From Ignavibacteria bacterium UBA2360 (GTDB lineage: Bacteria > Bacteroidota > Ignavibacteria > Tepidaquicellales > OLB5), in contig DDTQ01000008.1 of NCBI GenBank assembly GCA_002344125.1, positions 73,877 to 128,976 on the forward strand: a DNA stretch of 55,100 nt, given 5' to 3'. The notes under the pieces were generated by a model. It was given only the letters and a program-made list of their open reading frames with translations, was not told the DNA's origin and did no database searches. The position numbers were made by a program, and so were the translations under genes. Positions 8,448 to 16,583 of the stretch are shown piece by piece; position 1 is the stretch's first letter, and every line of letters begins with the position of its first letter.

Positions 8448-8969
8448 TTGCAATACATTAGTCTTTTTACAGCAACTTTTCTCAAATGGAAGTACCTGCT
8501 TCTGGATGATCGTTACAAAGATATCATAACGTCAAGCATGAAATTCCTCGTTGCAGATGAAAGGGCTGTAATTTACGCGTTTGTTATTATGCCAAACCAT
8601 ATTCATTTAGTATGGAAAATAACAAATGACCGTAAGAAAGAAGATGTTCAAAGAGATTTTCTGAAATACACAGCACAAAAAATGAAGCTAAAGTTAACTA
8701 ATGAAAAGCCTGAGGAGTTAAGGCTGTTTTATGTTGGAGCAAAAGACAGGAAATACCAGTTTTGGGAAAGAAACCCGCTTACCTCCAGGCTTCCAAGTGA
8801 GGAAATCATAGTTCAGAAAGTAAACTATATACATGCGAACCCTATAAGAGGAAAATGGAATTTGTGTAAAGAATTTATTGACTATAAATATTCATCTGCG
8901 TCATTCTACTACGATATAAGTAACGAATGGGATTTTCTGACACACTATGCAAGTGCTTTGTTTGAGTGA
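8448..8969 (+). CDS. rayT: REP-associated tyrosine transposase (IS200-like, Y1 HUH)
   Basis: A 173-residue Y1 HUH endonuclease of the IS200/RAYT family, which nicks single-stranded DNA at REP hairpins. The HUH motif is in VIMPNHIHLVW and the catalytic-type tyrosine region is KVNYIHANPIRGKW near residue 130. An FWERNP segment and a final YKYSSASFY complete the family pattern. The start is TTG at 8448; the N-terminus is a little short, and part of the usual first strand may be lost. It is flanked on both sides by inverted hairpins, the expected substrates. The gene looks intact otherwise. Confidence 0.85.
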   Translation: MQYISLFTATFLKWKYLLLDDRYKDIITSSMKFLVADERAVIYAFVIMPNHIHLVWKITNDRKKEDVQRDFLKYTAQKMKLKLTNEKPEELRLFYVGAKDRKYQFWERNPLTSRLPSEEIIVQKVNYIHANPIRGKWNLCKEFIDYKYSSASFYYDISNEWDFLTHYASALFE

Positions 8970-9004
8970 TTTAGATTAGTTCTTTGTGGGGCGACTATGT
9001 TTTT

Positions 9005-9035
9005 GTTGTTGGTCACAAGACCAACAACGGGGTGG
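9005..9035. repeat. Right-hand inverted hairpin of the RAYT element
   Basis: GTTGTTGGTC (9005-9014), loop ACAA, GACCAACAAC (9019-9028), then GGGGTGG. It is the reverse complement of the left-hand copy at 8386-8416 and lies 35 bases after the transposase stop. Confidence 0.85.
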
Positions 9036-9296
9036 AAATACTACATTTTTTTCTTTTACACTTGCATTTGCCATCAGCATATATTATATTAGTATCTGTA
9101 TGCATAATGCATATAAACTAAACTTAGTTTTTCCTTTATAATGATCAATTTATTTGAAATAAGCGTCAATTTTGTAATATCCTATCTATTGGTGTCGTTT
9201 GCAAACATCATGTCCGGCATTTCAAGTCCAAACAAGAGATATTTCAAGCGTTTCACTTACGGCCGCAGTATCATTTACGATATCTCTACGATTCTC
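9036..9296. other. AT-rich intergenic stretch with small palindromes
   Basis: No gene that I can support. Two perfect small inverted repeats stand side by side: TATGCAT-A-ATGCATA (9099-9113) and AAACTAA-ac-TTAGTTT (9115-9130). They could be a regulator site and a weak terminator. A reading frame that starts at 9141 runs through to 9677 but has no family resemblance. Confidence 0.4.
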
Positions 9297-9558
9297 TTTC
9301 ATCGTGAGAAAACTGCAAAATTTTCTTATTATTCTCACTTTCTCATGATGAATATCCTTAAAAATGCTAGTCTCAACATGAATATATTCATCTTGAGAAA
9401 ATTTAAACCTCAAAAACAGTCCGGAATCGCAGAAAACTCAAGCAAATCACCCGAAAAAAAAAGTGTATTCATGTTGAGAAAAAATAATGTTGAATTTGCC
9501 CTGAAATCCCCAAAAACTTCTGTAAATCCTAAGGAAAAAAATATATTCATCGTGAGAA
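9297..9558. repeat. Patch of spaced repeats TATTCATnnTGAGAAAA in both orientations
   Basis: Forward copies begin at 9297 (TTTCATCGTGAGAAAA), 9385 (TATTCATCTTGAGAAAA), 9466 (TATTCATGTTGAGAAAA) and 9544 (TATTCATCGTGAGAA), spaced 78-89 bases. Reverse copies are at 9341-9354 and 9371-9384. The copy at 9371-9384 abuts the one at 9385 to form a 28-base palindrome with one mismatch pair. The patch lies about 170 bases before a TonB-type receptor gene. A 178-codon frame spans it (9141-9677), with about 27-residue repeats between copies at 9385, 9466 and 9544, but it has no signal peptide or recognisable domain, and I do not call it a gene. Confidence 0.6.
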
Positions 9559-9726
9559 TTGAAAATGTTAAAATAGCACCCGAAACCGCGAATTCAATGC
9601 AACCTTTTATGACTGCAAATCATCTAATTAATATCTATTTTTGTAATATATCCTTTTGTATCACCACTAACAGTTGACTCAATTAACCAAAATTCATCCA
9701 AATTGATTAATTCACCAATAATTCCA

Positions 9727-12162
9727 ATGAAAATTTCCTTTAAGGCATTACTTTTGCTTTTAACCCTCTGTATTTACAGCAGCTTTGCGCAGGGCATCGT
9801 AAAGGGTAAGGTCACCGAAACCGGTACCGGCGCTCCGCTTGAAGCTGATGTTAAGTTGTTTAAGTCAGGCGATTCAACCTTTGTAAAAGGCGCAAAATGT
9901 TCGCCAACCGGTGAGTTTACTATAGAAAGTATTCCTGCCGGCAGCTACAGGCTTGAACTTAGTCTCATGGAATACGCCGTAATGAATGTTGAAAACCTGA
10001 ATGTGAGTTCAGGTACGACCGTTAATCTGGATACTCTCAAACTATCAAAACAAAATATTTCAACCGAAGAAATACTTGTTGAAGAGGAAAAAGGGTTGAT
10101 CCAGCTTACGGCTGATAAGAAGATATTCAACGTGGAAAAATCCGCGTTAACCAAAGGCGGCACGGCAATTGATGTGCTCAAAAAAACCCCGCTGGTTGAT
10201 GTTGATATCAACGATAACGTAAGCCTCCGCGGCAGCCAGAATGTTAAAATACTCATCGATGATAAGCCCTCCCGCTTCGCAAGCTTAAAACAAATTCCCG
10301 CTGACGCAATTGAGCGCGTTGAGCTTATCACAAATCCGCCCGCCAAATACGAAGCCGAAGGCGTAACGGGTATCATCAATATCGTAATGAAAAAAAATGA
10401 GAACCTTGGTTTCCAGGGCAGCCTTAACGGCGGCGGCAATTATTCAGATTACCTTTCCGGCTGGGGTGGGCTCGATATCAGCCTGAAGAAGAAGAAAACC
10501 GGTGTGTTTGGTAACTTTTATTCAGGCACATGGGATAATAGATCAAGTTATACCAGCACCACAACATATCTTATCCAGCCGTCAGAACTCCGCAGCAGCG
10601 GCAGCGGTAAGAATCATGGATACTGGATCTGGGCGCAGGGCGGCTTTGAATATGAACTTGCCGCCGGTAAAAACATCGGCTTTGAAGGAAGCCTGGGCAC
10701 AGGCAAGTGGTATAACAACGATAACGGCGAGGCCCGAAACTTTTCTACCGCAGGAAGCCTGCTTGATTATTACACGCAAACAAGCGACCGCAACGGACTT
10801 TGGGAGAATTTCACCGGCAGTCTGTATTTCAACAACAAGCTCAACGAGCTTGGGCGTGAATGGTCAGGAGATATCACATTCTCACGTAACCGCAATGAAA
10901 TGAAATCTCTCCTGAATAAACAGGATTTCGATTCACTCTCAATGCCTTCCAATAAAACACCCCTCGATCAGCGTGATACCACGCTTATGAAGAATTACAA
11001 TCTGAATGTACAAACTGATTACACGCACCCGCTTTCGCAAACAACAAAAATAGAAACAGGCTATAAAGGCACATTCAGGTCAAATGATAATGAATTTAAA
11101 TCCGATACTCTTGATTACAATATCAATGGTTTCGTGACCAATATTGATACAAAGAACCGATTCAAACTTAGCGAATATATAAACGCAGTTTACGGAACAT
11201 TTTCAGGATCTATAAAAGATTTCAGTTATAAAGCCGGCTTTAGGGTTGAGCAAACCAACACCACAGGCGAGCTTCTGACTAACAGCACACAATTCAAACA
11301 GAATTATTTCGATATATTCCCTTCAGCAAGTATATCGCAGAAAATTGGCAGCGCGAACCAGCTGCAGTTAAGCTACAGCCGCAGAATTACCCGCCCGAAT
11401 ATGTGGCGTATGAATCCCTTTTACAGGAAGTGGAGTCCAAGGTTCGCAATGGTTGGTAACCCTGAGCTCAAGCCCGAGTATTCCGATTCCTACGAGCTTA
11501 GCTTTATGTTCTTTTCGCCCGTTGCCACAATTACGCCGCTGCTCTTCTACAGGCAGAATCACGGTGTTATCTCAAGCTACAGTTATGTGCAGGATACAAT
11601 TGTGACAGTTACAACATTCAAGAATACAACCGGCTCAAAATCATACGGACTTGATCTTCTGCTGAACTCACGCGCATTAAGCTGGTTCAATCTCAACGGC
11701 ACTTTCAGCTTCTATAATACCAGGTTTGATGATGATCCGGGTCTGACAGATTACGCTTCCGAAGACGGCTTCTCGTGGAAAGCGAATATCAGGTCAACAT
11801 TCACATTCACAAACCTGTTCAATCTTGAGCTATACTATTCATACACAGGTAAAAAAGTTAACGCTCAGGGCACTGATGCCCCCACACAGAATTTTGATAT
11901 AGGCATTAGTAAGTCATTTCTTAACGATGCGTTGACCGTCAGCTTTAAAGCAAGTGATATTTTTGATACATCAAAGTGGGGACAGGATATAAATACCGTG
12001 GATTACCGCCAGGTCTCTGAAAATGACTGGAGCTCACGCCAGGCATCACTGAATCTCTCATACAGGTTCGGCAACACCAAAGATTACCTGCAGAAGCACA
12101 AGAAAGTTAAACAAAATCAAAACGAAAAATCCGACCAGCAGGACGGTAACAGCGGCAGATAA
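9727..12162 (+). CDS. TonB-dependent receptor-like outer membrane beta-barrel protein
   Basis: An outer-membrane barrel of about 811 residues. A signal peptide (ALLLLLTLCIYSSFAQ) is followed by a carboxypeptidase-regulatory-like beta-sandwich (GIVKGKVTETGTGAPL, GEFTIESIPAGSYRLEL), then a plug domain (NVEKSALTKGGTAIDVLKKTP, ILIDDKPSRFAS, IERVELITNPPAKYEAEGV) and a long C-terminal barrel rich in alternating aromatic strands. The plug ending GIINIVMKKN is characteristic of the outer_membrane_beta-barrel family of Bacteroidota. I see no TonB box. The start is ATG 9727; an in-frame TTG 24 bases upstream precedes no signal-peptide features. The substrate is unknown. A strong terminator follows. Confidence 0.88.
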   Translation: MKISFKALLLLLTLCIYSSFAQGIVKGKVTETGTGAPLEADVKLFKSGDSTFVKGAKCSPTGEFTIESIPAGSYRLELSLMEYAVMNVENLNVSSGTTVNLDTLKLSKQNISTEEILVEEEKGLIQLTADKKIFNVEKSALTKGGTAIDVLKKTPLVDVDINDNVSLRGSQNVKILIDDKPSRFASLKQIPADAIERVELITNPPAKYEAEGVTGIINIVMKKNENLGFQGSLNGGGNYSDYLSGWGGLDISLKKKKTGVFGNFYSGTWDNRSSYTSTTTYLIQPSELRSSGSGKNHGYWIWAQGGFEYELAAGKNIGFEGSLGTGKWYNNDNGEARNFSTAGSLLDYYTQTSDRNGLWENFTGSLYFNNKLNELGREWSGDITFSRNRNEMKSLLNKQDFDSLSMPSNKTPLDQRDTTLMKNYNLNVQTDYTHPLSQTTKIETGYKGTFRSNDNEFKSDTLDYNINGFVTNIDTKNRFKLSEYINAVYGTFSGSIKDFSYKAGFRVEQTNTTGELLTNSTQFKQNYFDIFPSASISQKIGSANQLQLSYSRRITRPNMWRMNPFYRKWSPRFAMVGNPELKPEYSDSYELSFMFFSPVATITPLLFYRQNHGVISSYSYVQDTIVTVTTFKNTTGSKSYGLDLLLNSRALSWFNLNGTFSFYNTRFDDDPGLTDYASEDGFSWKANIRSTFTFTNLFNLELYYSYTGKKVNAQGTDAPTQNFDIGISKSFLNDALTVSFKASDIFDTSKWGQDINTVDYRQVSENDWSSRQASLNLSYRFGNTKDYLQKHKKVKQNQNEKSDQQDGNSGR

Positions 12163-12187
12163 GTTTGGTTAATTGAATGCTTCATTC

Positions 12188-12213
12188 GGAGGGAAAATCC
12201 TGATTTTCCCTCC
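12188..12213 (+). terminator. Intrinsic terminator after the receptor gene
   Basis: A perfect 12-bp stem: GGAGGGAAAATC (12188-12199), 2-base loop, GATTTTCCCTCC (12202-12213), followed by a T-rich stretch (TCTAATTTTACC). It ends the outer-membrane receptor unit. Confidence 0.8.
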
Positions 12214-12281
12214 TCTAATTTTACCTTTATTTACAGATTTCATGAATTTTTAAGGAATGACTTAATATTTTCCACTGTTTA

Positions 12282-12305
12282 TTACATTAAATTAATGTAA
12301 ATTTG
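12282..12305 (+). promoter_or_regulatory. Promoter with overlapping palindromic operator, lolA-like gene
   Basis: TTACATTAA-A-TTAATGTAA (12282-12300) is a perfect 9-bp inverted repeat. Its right half runs into TAAATTTG (12298-12305), a good Bacteroidota -7 box. A repressor bound here would cover the promoter. The coding start is 28 bases downstream. Confidence 0.5.
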
Positions 12306-12332
12306 CATAATTATAAATTTCAGGAGCATAGA

Positions 12333-12974
12333 ATGACAAAGTTTATTATCACAAAATTGTTAATTTTTGCCGTTTTTTGGGTTAATACACAACTTTTTGC
12401 GCAGGATGATATCACTGCCCAGGAAGTTATACAAAATGTGCAGAACGCTTACAAAGATATCACCGATGCCAAGGCATCGTTCTCTCAAACAATAAAATTC
12501 AATAAATCCAAAGCGCAGTCATCCTCTGGCACTCTCTATATAAAAAAAGAGAACAAGTACAGAATTGAAACAGGTTCAAATACTATAGTTACCGATGGCA
12601 GCACATCATGGTCTTACACACCTTCCAAAAAACAGGTGGTGATAGATCATTACAAGGAAACAGGCAACACTTTTTCTCCAAACAAATATCTGTTTCAGTA
12701 CCCTGAGAACTTTTACAGTGATTTGACCGGCACCGAAAAACTCAGCGGTAAAGATGTTTATGTCCTTTCGCTGAAACCCAGGGAAAGCGGGTACGTTAAA
12801 TCAGCTAAACTATGGGTTGGCAAAGATGACTGGATCATTAAGAAGATATACATAGTAACAGATGAATCTTCATCCACATATTCAATAAAAAATATTCAGA
12901 CAAACATTGGCGTAGCCAATTCCAAATTTACTTTCAGTCCCCCCGAAGGCACTGAGGTAATTGATATGAGATAG
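12333..12974 (+). CDS. lolA: LolA-like outer membrane lipoprotein carrier protein
   Basis: About 213 residues, exported: signal peptide FIITKLLIFAVFWVNTQLFA then QDD. The mature part follows the LolA half-barrel pattern (VQNAYKDITDAKASFSQTIK, SGTLYIKKENKYRIE, TIVTDGSTSWSYTPSKKQV, YVLSLKP, SAKLWVGKDDWIIKKI, FTFSPPEGTEVID). LolA shuttles lipoproteins through the periplasm to the outer membrane. The start is ATG 12333, behind AGGAG at 12322-12326; an upstream in-frame TTG at 12303 lies within the promoter box and is unlikely. A membrane-protein gene starts 6 bases after its stop. Confidence 0.87.
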   Translation: MTKFIITKLLIFAVFWVNTQLFAQDDITAQEVIQNVQNAYKDITDAKASFSQTIKFNKSKAQSSSGTLYIKKENKYRIETGSNTIVTDGSTSWSYTPSKKQVVIDHYKETGNTFSPNKYLFQYPENFYSDLTGTEKLSGKDVYVLSLKPRESGYVKSAKLWVGKDDWIIKKIYIVTDESSSTYSIKNIQTNIGVANSKFTFSPPEGTEVIDMR

Positions 12975-12980
12975 ATCAAC

Positions 12981-14012
12981 TTGAGCCGAGGAAGGAAACT
13001 TAATATCGTTATCAGCACCCTGTTGCTGGCATTGTTCCTTTACCTGGCTTTCAGGAATGTGAACCTTGATGAACTATTGAATATCTTAAAAACCACAAAT
13101 TATCTTTACGTGTTTATAGGGATGTCTATCGGTGTATTCGGCGGTTCAGCCATCAGGGCTGTACGCTGGGGAGTATTGATGGAGCCCATCAAAAAAGATA
13201 TATCATTCAAAAACCTGTTTGCTACTACTATCATTGGATATATGATGAATAACCTGTTCCCGCGCTCTGGTGAAGTGGTAAGACCCTACATGCTTGGCAA
13301 ACAGGAAAATATATCACGGGCGTCTGCATTCGCCACCATTATAGTTGAAAGGATAATTGATACAGTGATGTTCCTTTTGATGTTTGGCATTGCATTGATA
13401 TATTTTAAAGATAAGATCACAGACGCTATACCGTCAATTGGTTCGGCGGTTATAATACTTTCATCTGCTATTTTTTTGATGCTCGCTTGGATACTGTTCA
13501 TGCTCATAAAACCGGATAAGAGCCTTGCAATAGTTAAGTACTTCACGAAGTTCCTTCCGGCCAAGCTTCACGAAAAAGTTGATAATATCTTTGATTCGCT
13601 CCTGAACGGATTTGAAGTCTTGAAAAAACCTTCACTGTTTTTCAGAATAGCATTGTATTCAATTCTTATCTGGATATTTTATCTGGTAAGTACTTATATA
13701 CCATTTTATTCCTTCAATATCTTAACTACCGGCGAAGGCACCAGCGTTATAAGGGGTTTGTGGGATGCGAATCTGCTGCTTGTGCTGATAAACGTTGCGA
13801 TGTTCATTCCTTCGCCTGCGGCAACCGGACCCTATCATTACATCTGCAAAGTTACACTTGTAAATATGTTTATGGTTTCAGAACCCGCTGCTCTTGGCTA
13901 TGGAACAGCAACTCATGCCATGAGCTTCCTGCTTTTTTTGGTTGCAGGGCTCATATTTTTCATTAAGTATAATTATAAATTTTCTGATATAAAGCGGCAA
14001 TCTGCCGCGTGA
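12981..14012 (+). CDS. YbhN / lysylphosphatidylglycerol synthase TM-region family protein
   Basis: A 343-residue integral membrane protein of the UPF0104/YbhN (LPG synthase transmembrane) family with about eight hydrophobic segments. Family marks are the N-terminal LLLALFLYLAFRNVNLDEL, IRAVRWGVLMEPI, NNLFPRSGEVVRPYMLGK, and IPSPAATGPYHY near the C-terminus. Members are proposed to move lipids or lipid-linked sugars across the inner membrane. The start is TTG at 12981. It overlaps the next frame slightly (GTG at 14009), though ugd more likely starts at ATG 14027. The position between lolA and ugd hints at an envelope role. Confidence 0.82.
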   Translation: MSRGRKLNIVISTLLLALFLYLAFRNVNLDELLNILKTTNYLYVFIGMSIGVFGGSAIRAVRWGVLMEPIKKDISFKNLFATTIIGYMMNNLFPRSGEVVRPYMLGKQENISRASAFATIIVERIIDTVMFLLMFGIALIYFKDKITDAIPSIGSAVIILSSAIFLMLAWILFMLIKPDKSLAIVKYFTKFLPAKLHEKVDNIFDSLLNGFEVLKKPSLFFRIALYSILIWIFYLVSTYIPFYSFNILTTGEGTSVIRGLWDANLLLVLINVAMFIPSPAATGPYHYICKVTLVNMFMVSEPAALGYGTATHAMSFLLFLVAGLIFFIKYNYKFSDIKRQSAA

Positions 14013-14026
14013 AATTAACAAAAATT

Positions 14027-15334
14027 ATGAAGATTGGGATCATTGGTACAGGTTATGTAGGGCTCGTTTCAGGTGTTTGCTTCGCTGAAAACGGCAATAG
14101 CGTCATTTGCATGGATGTGGACAAAAAGAAAGTTGAGCGTCTTAAAAAAGGCGACCCCGTTATATACGAACCGGGACTCGAAGAACTGCTGGAAAAAAAT
14201 CTTGAAGAAGGCAGAGTGGAATTCACAACCAGCCTTAAAGATGTGGTACAGAAAAATGACGTAATATTCCTTTGCCTTCCAACGCCGCCCCTTGAAGATG
14301 GCTCAGTGGATATGAGAAGAGTACTTGAAGTTGCAGGTAATATGGCGAAATATATAAATGGATATAAAGTTATTGTCAGCAAAAGTACCGTTCCCATAGG
14401 AACATGTGATAAACTTAAAAAACTTATAGCTTCCAAAACAAAGAAGAAATTTGATGTTGTCTCTAACCCTGAATTCCTGAAAGAAGGCGCTGCTGTAACT
14501 GACTTCATGTCACCCGATAGGGTAGTTGTCGGCACAAAAAGCAGGAAAGCGGCGAAGATAATGCAGATGCTCTACAGCAGCTTTATGCGTGTATCCGAGC
14601 GCTTCATTCTGATGGATGAACGATCCAGTGAACTCACCAAATATGCGGCGAATTCAATGCTCGCGCTGAGGATATCGTTCATGAATGAACTGGCAAATCT
14701 AAGCGGTATCGTAAAAGCTGATATAAATAACATCCGCCGCGGAATTGGCTCTGATCCAAGAATCGGCTCAAGCTTTTTATTCCCAGGTGTTGGTTACGGC
14801 GGAAGCTGCTTCCCCAAGGATGTGAAAGGGCTGCTCAATACCTCCAAAGAACATGGATACGACTTCAGGCTGCTAAAAGCCATTGATGAAATCAATAACC
14901 GGCAGAAAGTTGTTCTTGTTGATAAACTGTTGAAACACTTCGGCAATAAGATCAAAGGTAAAACTTTTACCTTATGGGGCCTCTCGTATAAACCCCGCAC
15001 AGATGATCTCCGCGAAGCGCCGGCGCTTACAATAATAGAAAAACTTCTTGAAGCCGGGGCCAAAGTAAATGCTTTTGATCCTGTTGCCAATGATAATTTT
15101 AAGTTGTTGTACGGTAAAAAATTCAAACAGGTAAAACTGTTTAAAGATAACTATTCCGCGCTTAAGAATTCTGATGGTCTCATTCTTGTAACCGAGTGGA
15201 CTGAATTCCGCCGTATTGATATAACCCGTATGAAAAGGCTGATGAAACAGCGCGTGATATTTGACGGCAGGAACATCTATGATCCAAAGTTTATCCGCCA
15301 AAACGGGTTTAAGTATTACGGTATCGGATTTTAA
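14027..15334 (+). CDS. ugd: UDP-glucose 6-dehydrogenase
   Basis: About 435 residues of the UDP-glucose/GDP-mannose dehydrogenase family, which oxidises UDP-glucose twice to UDP-glucuronate using NAD. The Rossmann start is MKIGIIGTGYVGLVSGVCFAE, with LPTPPLEDGSVD and SKSTVPIGT in the first domain. The catalytic cysteine is in GYGGSCFPKDVKG, and the C-terminal domain includes WGLSYKPRTDDLREAPA. The start is ATG 14027; a GTG at 14009 overlaps the upstream stop codon. A terminator follows. It probably feeds surface polysaccharide synthesis, as do the sugar enzymes at 44741-48324. Confidence 0.95.
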   Translation: MKIGIIGTGYVGLVSGVCFAENGNSVICMDVDKKKVERLKKGDPVIYEPGLEELLEKNLEEGRVEFTTSLKDVVQKNDVIFLCLPTPPLEDGSVDMRRVLEVAGNMAKYINGYKVIVSKSTVPIGTCDKLKKLIASKTKKKFDVVSNPEFLKEGAAVTDFMSPDRVVVGTKSRKAAKIMQMLYSSFMRVSERFILMDERSSELTKYAANSMLALRISFMNELANLSGIVKADINNIRRGIGSDPRIGSSFLFPGVGYGGSCFPKDVKGLLNTSKEHGYDFRLLKAIDEINNRQKVVLVDKLLKHFGNKIKGKTFTLWGLSYKPRTDDLREAPALTIIEKLLEAGAKVNAFDPVANDNFKLLYGKKFKQVKLFKDNYSALKNSDGLILVTEWTEFRRIDITRMKRLMKQRVIFDGRNIYDPKFIRQNGFKYYGIGF

Positions 15335-15356
15335 TCTGAACTATGTTTAGTGTTTT

Positions 15357-15390
15357 GCCCCGTTGCTTACTAAAGGTTTCGGGGCTTTTT
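15357..15390 (+). terminator. Intrinsic terminator after ugd
   Basis: GCCCCG (15357-15362) pairs with CGGGGC (15380-15385) across a loop of 17 bases, followed by TTTTTATT. It closes the lolA-YbhN-ugd unit. Confidence 0.7.
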
Positions 15391-15428
15391 ATTGAAATTA
15401 TCAGGTTTAATCCTATGTTATAGTGTTT

Positions 15429-16568
15429 ATGAAAATATACTTAAAATTACTGATATTTACGGCGTTTATTTCTGCTTTCGCCTTTTCTCAATCAAAGGAT
15501 GAACAGATAATTAAAGGAATTGATCATGTTTATAAGCTTGAATTTGATTCTGCCAATACAATTTTTCAGGGATTTGTAAATGCTGACCGTAAAGATCCAA
15601 CCGGTTACTTCTTTCTTGCGATGTCTGAATGGTGGAAAATTTACATTAACAAAGATGACCGAACTTATGATGATAGCTACCTTTCTAAAGTTGATGCATG
15701 CATAAAAGTCTGTGAAGAACGCCTTGATGAAAACGAAAACAATGACTGGGCCACATTTCTGCTTGGGGGAGTTATTGGTTACCGGGGTTTCCTCAACGTA
15801 ATGAGAGATAACTGGCTGAAAGCCATAGATGACGGTAAACAGGGTTTAAACCTTATTCAAAAAGCTTATGAGCTTAATCCTTCAAATAAAGATGCTGTTC
15901 TTGGACTCGGTATCTACAACTATGCCGTTGATTATGTTGTTGAGCGTTACCCTTTTCTTAAAGCTGTGTTATTCTTTTTTCCTAAGGGCAATAAAGAGCT
16001 TGGCTTAAGCCAGCTGCGCGACTGCGCTGCCAACGGAAGGTTCTCAAAAACTGAAGCGAATGTAACACTGGCATATATCCACCTATCCTACGAAAAGAAC
16101 TATCTTGAAGCCCAAAGGTATGCGGCTAATCTGGTTGCTTTGTACCCTGATAATCCGGTGTTTGAAAGATTCCTCGGGAAATGTTACGTCGGGATGAACA
16201 ATTTTCAGGGTGGACTGAATGTTTACAATGGCATGCTCGCAAAAGCCGATAGCAATAAAGCCTGGTACAACAATAATTACATCCGCAGGGAAGTTAACTA
16301 TTACCTTGGAGTTTGTTTAAGCAGAACCGGAAACATAGATGAAGCGCTTAAAAAATATGAAGCCGCAATAGAAATTTGTAAAACTATTGATAAGCAGGGT
16401 GAAGAATCCGCGTTCTATGTCTTTTCTGTGCTTGGCACAGGTATGATATATGAGCAAAAGGGAAATAAACCCGAGGCAGTGAAATATTATGATATGGTAC
16501 TGAATATGCGTGATATTGAAAACTCAAAAGAAACCGCGCAGCGGTTTAAAGATAATGCCCTGAAATGA
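15429..16568 (+). CDS. Exported tetratricopeptide-repeat protein
   Basis: About 379 residues. A signal peptide (LKLLIFTAFISAFAFSQ) precedes an all-helical protein with TPR-like repeats, for example AIDDGKQGLNLIQKAYELNPSNKDAVLGLGIY, EAQRYAANLVALYPDNPVFERFLGKCYVG and IDEALKKYEAAIEICK. It is likely periplasmic or outer-membrane associated and acts as a protein-interaction scaffold. The start is ATG 15429; a GTG sits two codons earlier. Its stop codon lies in the loop of a terminator hairpin shared with the convergent lipoprotein gene. Specific function unknown. Confidence 0.78.
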   Translation: MKIYLKLLIFTAFISAFAFSQSKDEQIIKGIDHVYKLEFDSANTIFQGFVNADRKDPTGYFFLAMSEWWKIYINKDDRTYDDSYLSKVDACIKVCEERLDENENNDWATFLLGGVIGYRGFLNVMRDNWLKAIDDGKQGLNLIQKAYELNPSNKDAVLGLGIYNYAVDYVVERYPFLKAVLFFFPKGNKELGLSQLRDCAANGRFSKTEANVTLAYIHLSYEKNYLEAQRYAANLVALYPDNPVFERFLGKCYVGMNNFQGGLNVYNGMLAKADSNKAWYNNNYIRREVNYYLGVCLSRTGNIDEALKKYEAAIEICKTIDKQGEESAFYVFSVLGTGMIYEQKGNKPEAVKYYDMVLNMRDIENSKETAQRFKDNALK

Positions 16569-16583
16569 TCAGGGCATTTTTTC
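16555..16583. terminator. Terminator hairpin between convergent genes, containing both stop codons
   Basis: ATGCCCTGA (16555-16563), loop AATGA, TCAGGGCAT (16569-16577), then TTTTTTC on the plus strand. The plus-strand gene ends with TGA in the loop (16566-16568) and the minus-strand gene ends with TGA formed by 16569-16571. The two coding regions are directly adjacent. The T-run is good only in the plus direction. Confidence 0.8.

Larger units (their letters stand above)
8386..9035 (+). mobile_element. REP-associated tyrosine transposase element with inverted terminal hairpins
   Basis: A unit of about 650 bases bounded by CACCCC plus a 10-bp-stem hairpin on the left (8386-8416) and the exact inverted hairpin plus GGGGTGG on the right (9005-9035). 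It carries one Y1 HUH transposase gene. The layout matches a RAYT gene flanked by its cognate REP sequences in opposite orientation (BIME-like). No target duplication can be judged by eye. Confidence 0.75.

Noticed and set aside
8279..8461. A 60-codon frame over the hairpin repeats
   Set aside because: It follows the palindromes and has no coding character.
9297..9558. CRISPR-like array
   Set aside because: Repeats are short, degenerate, in both orientations, and there are no cas genes.
9141..9677. A 178-codon frame over the TATTCAT motif patch
   Set aside because: Low-complexity, no signal or domain; motif copies appear in both strands and partly in different phase. Kept only as a repeat patch.
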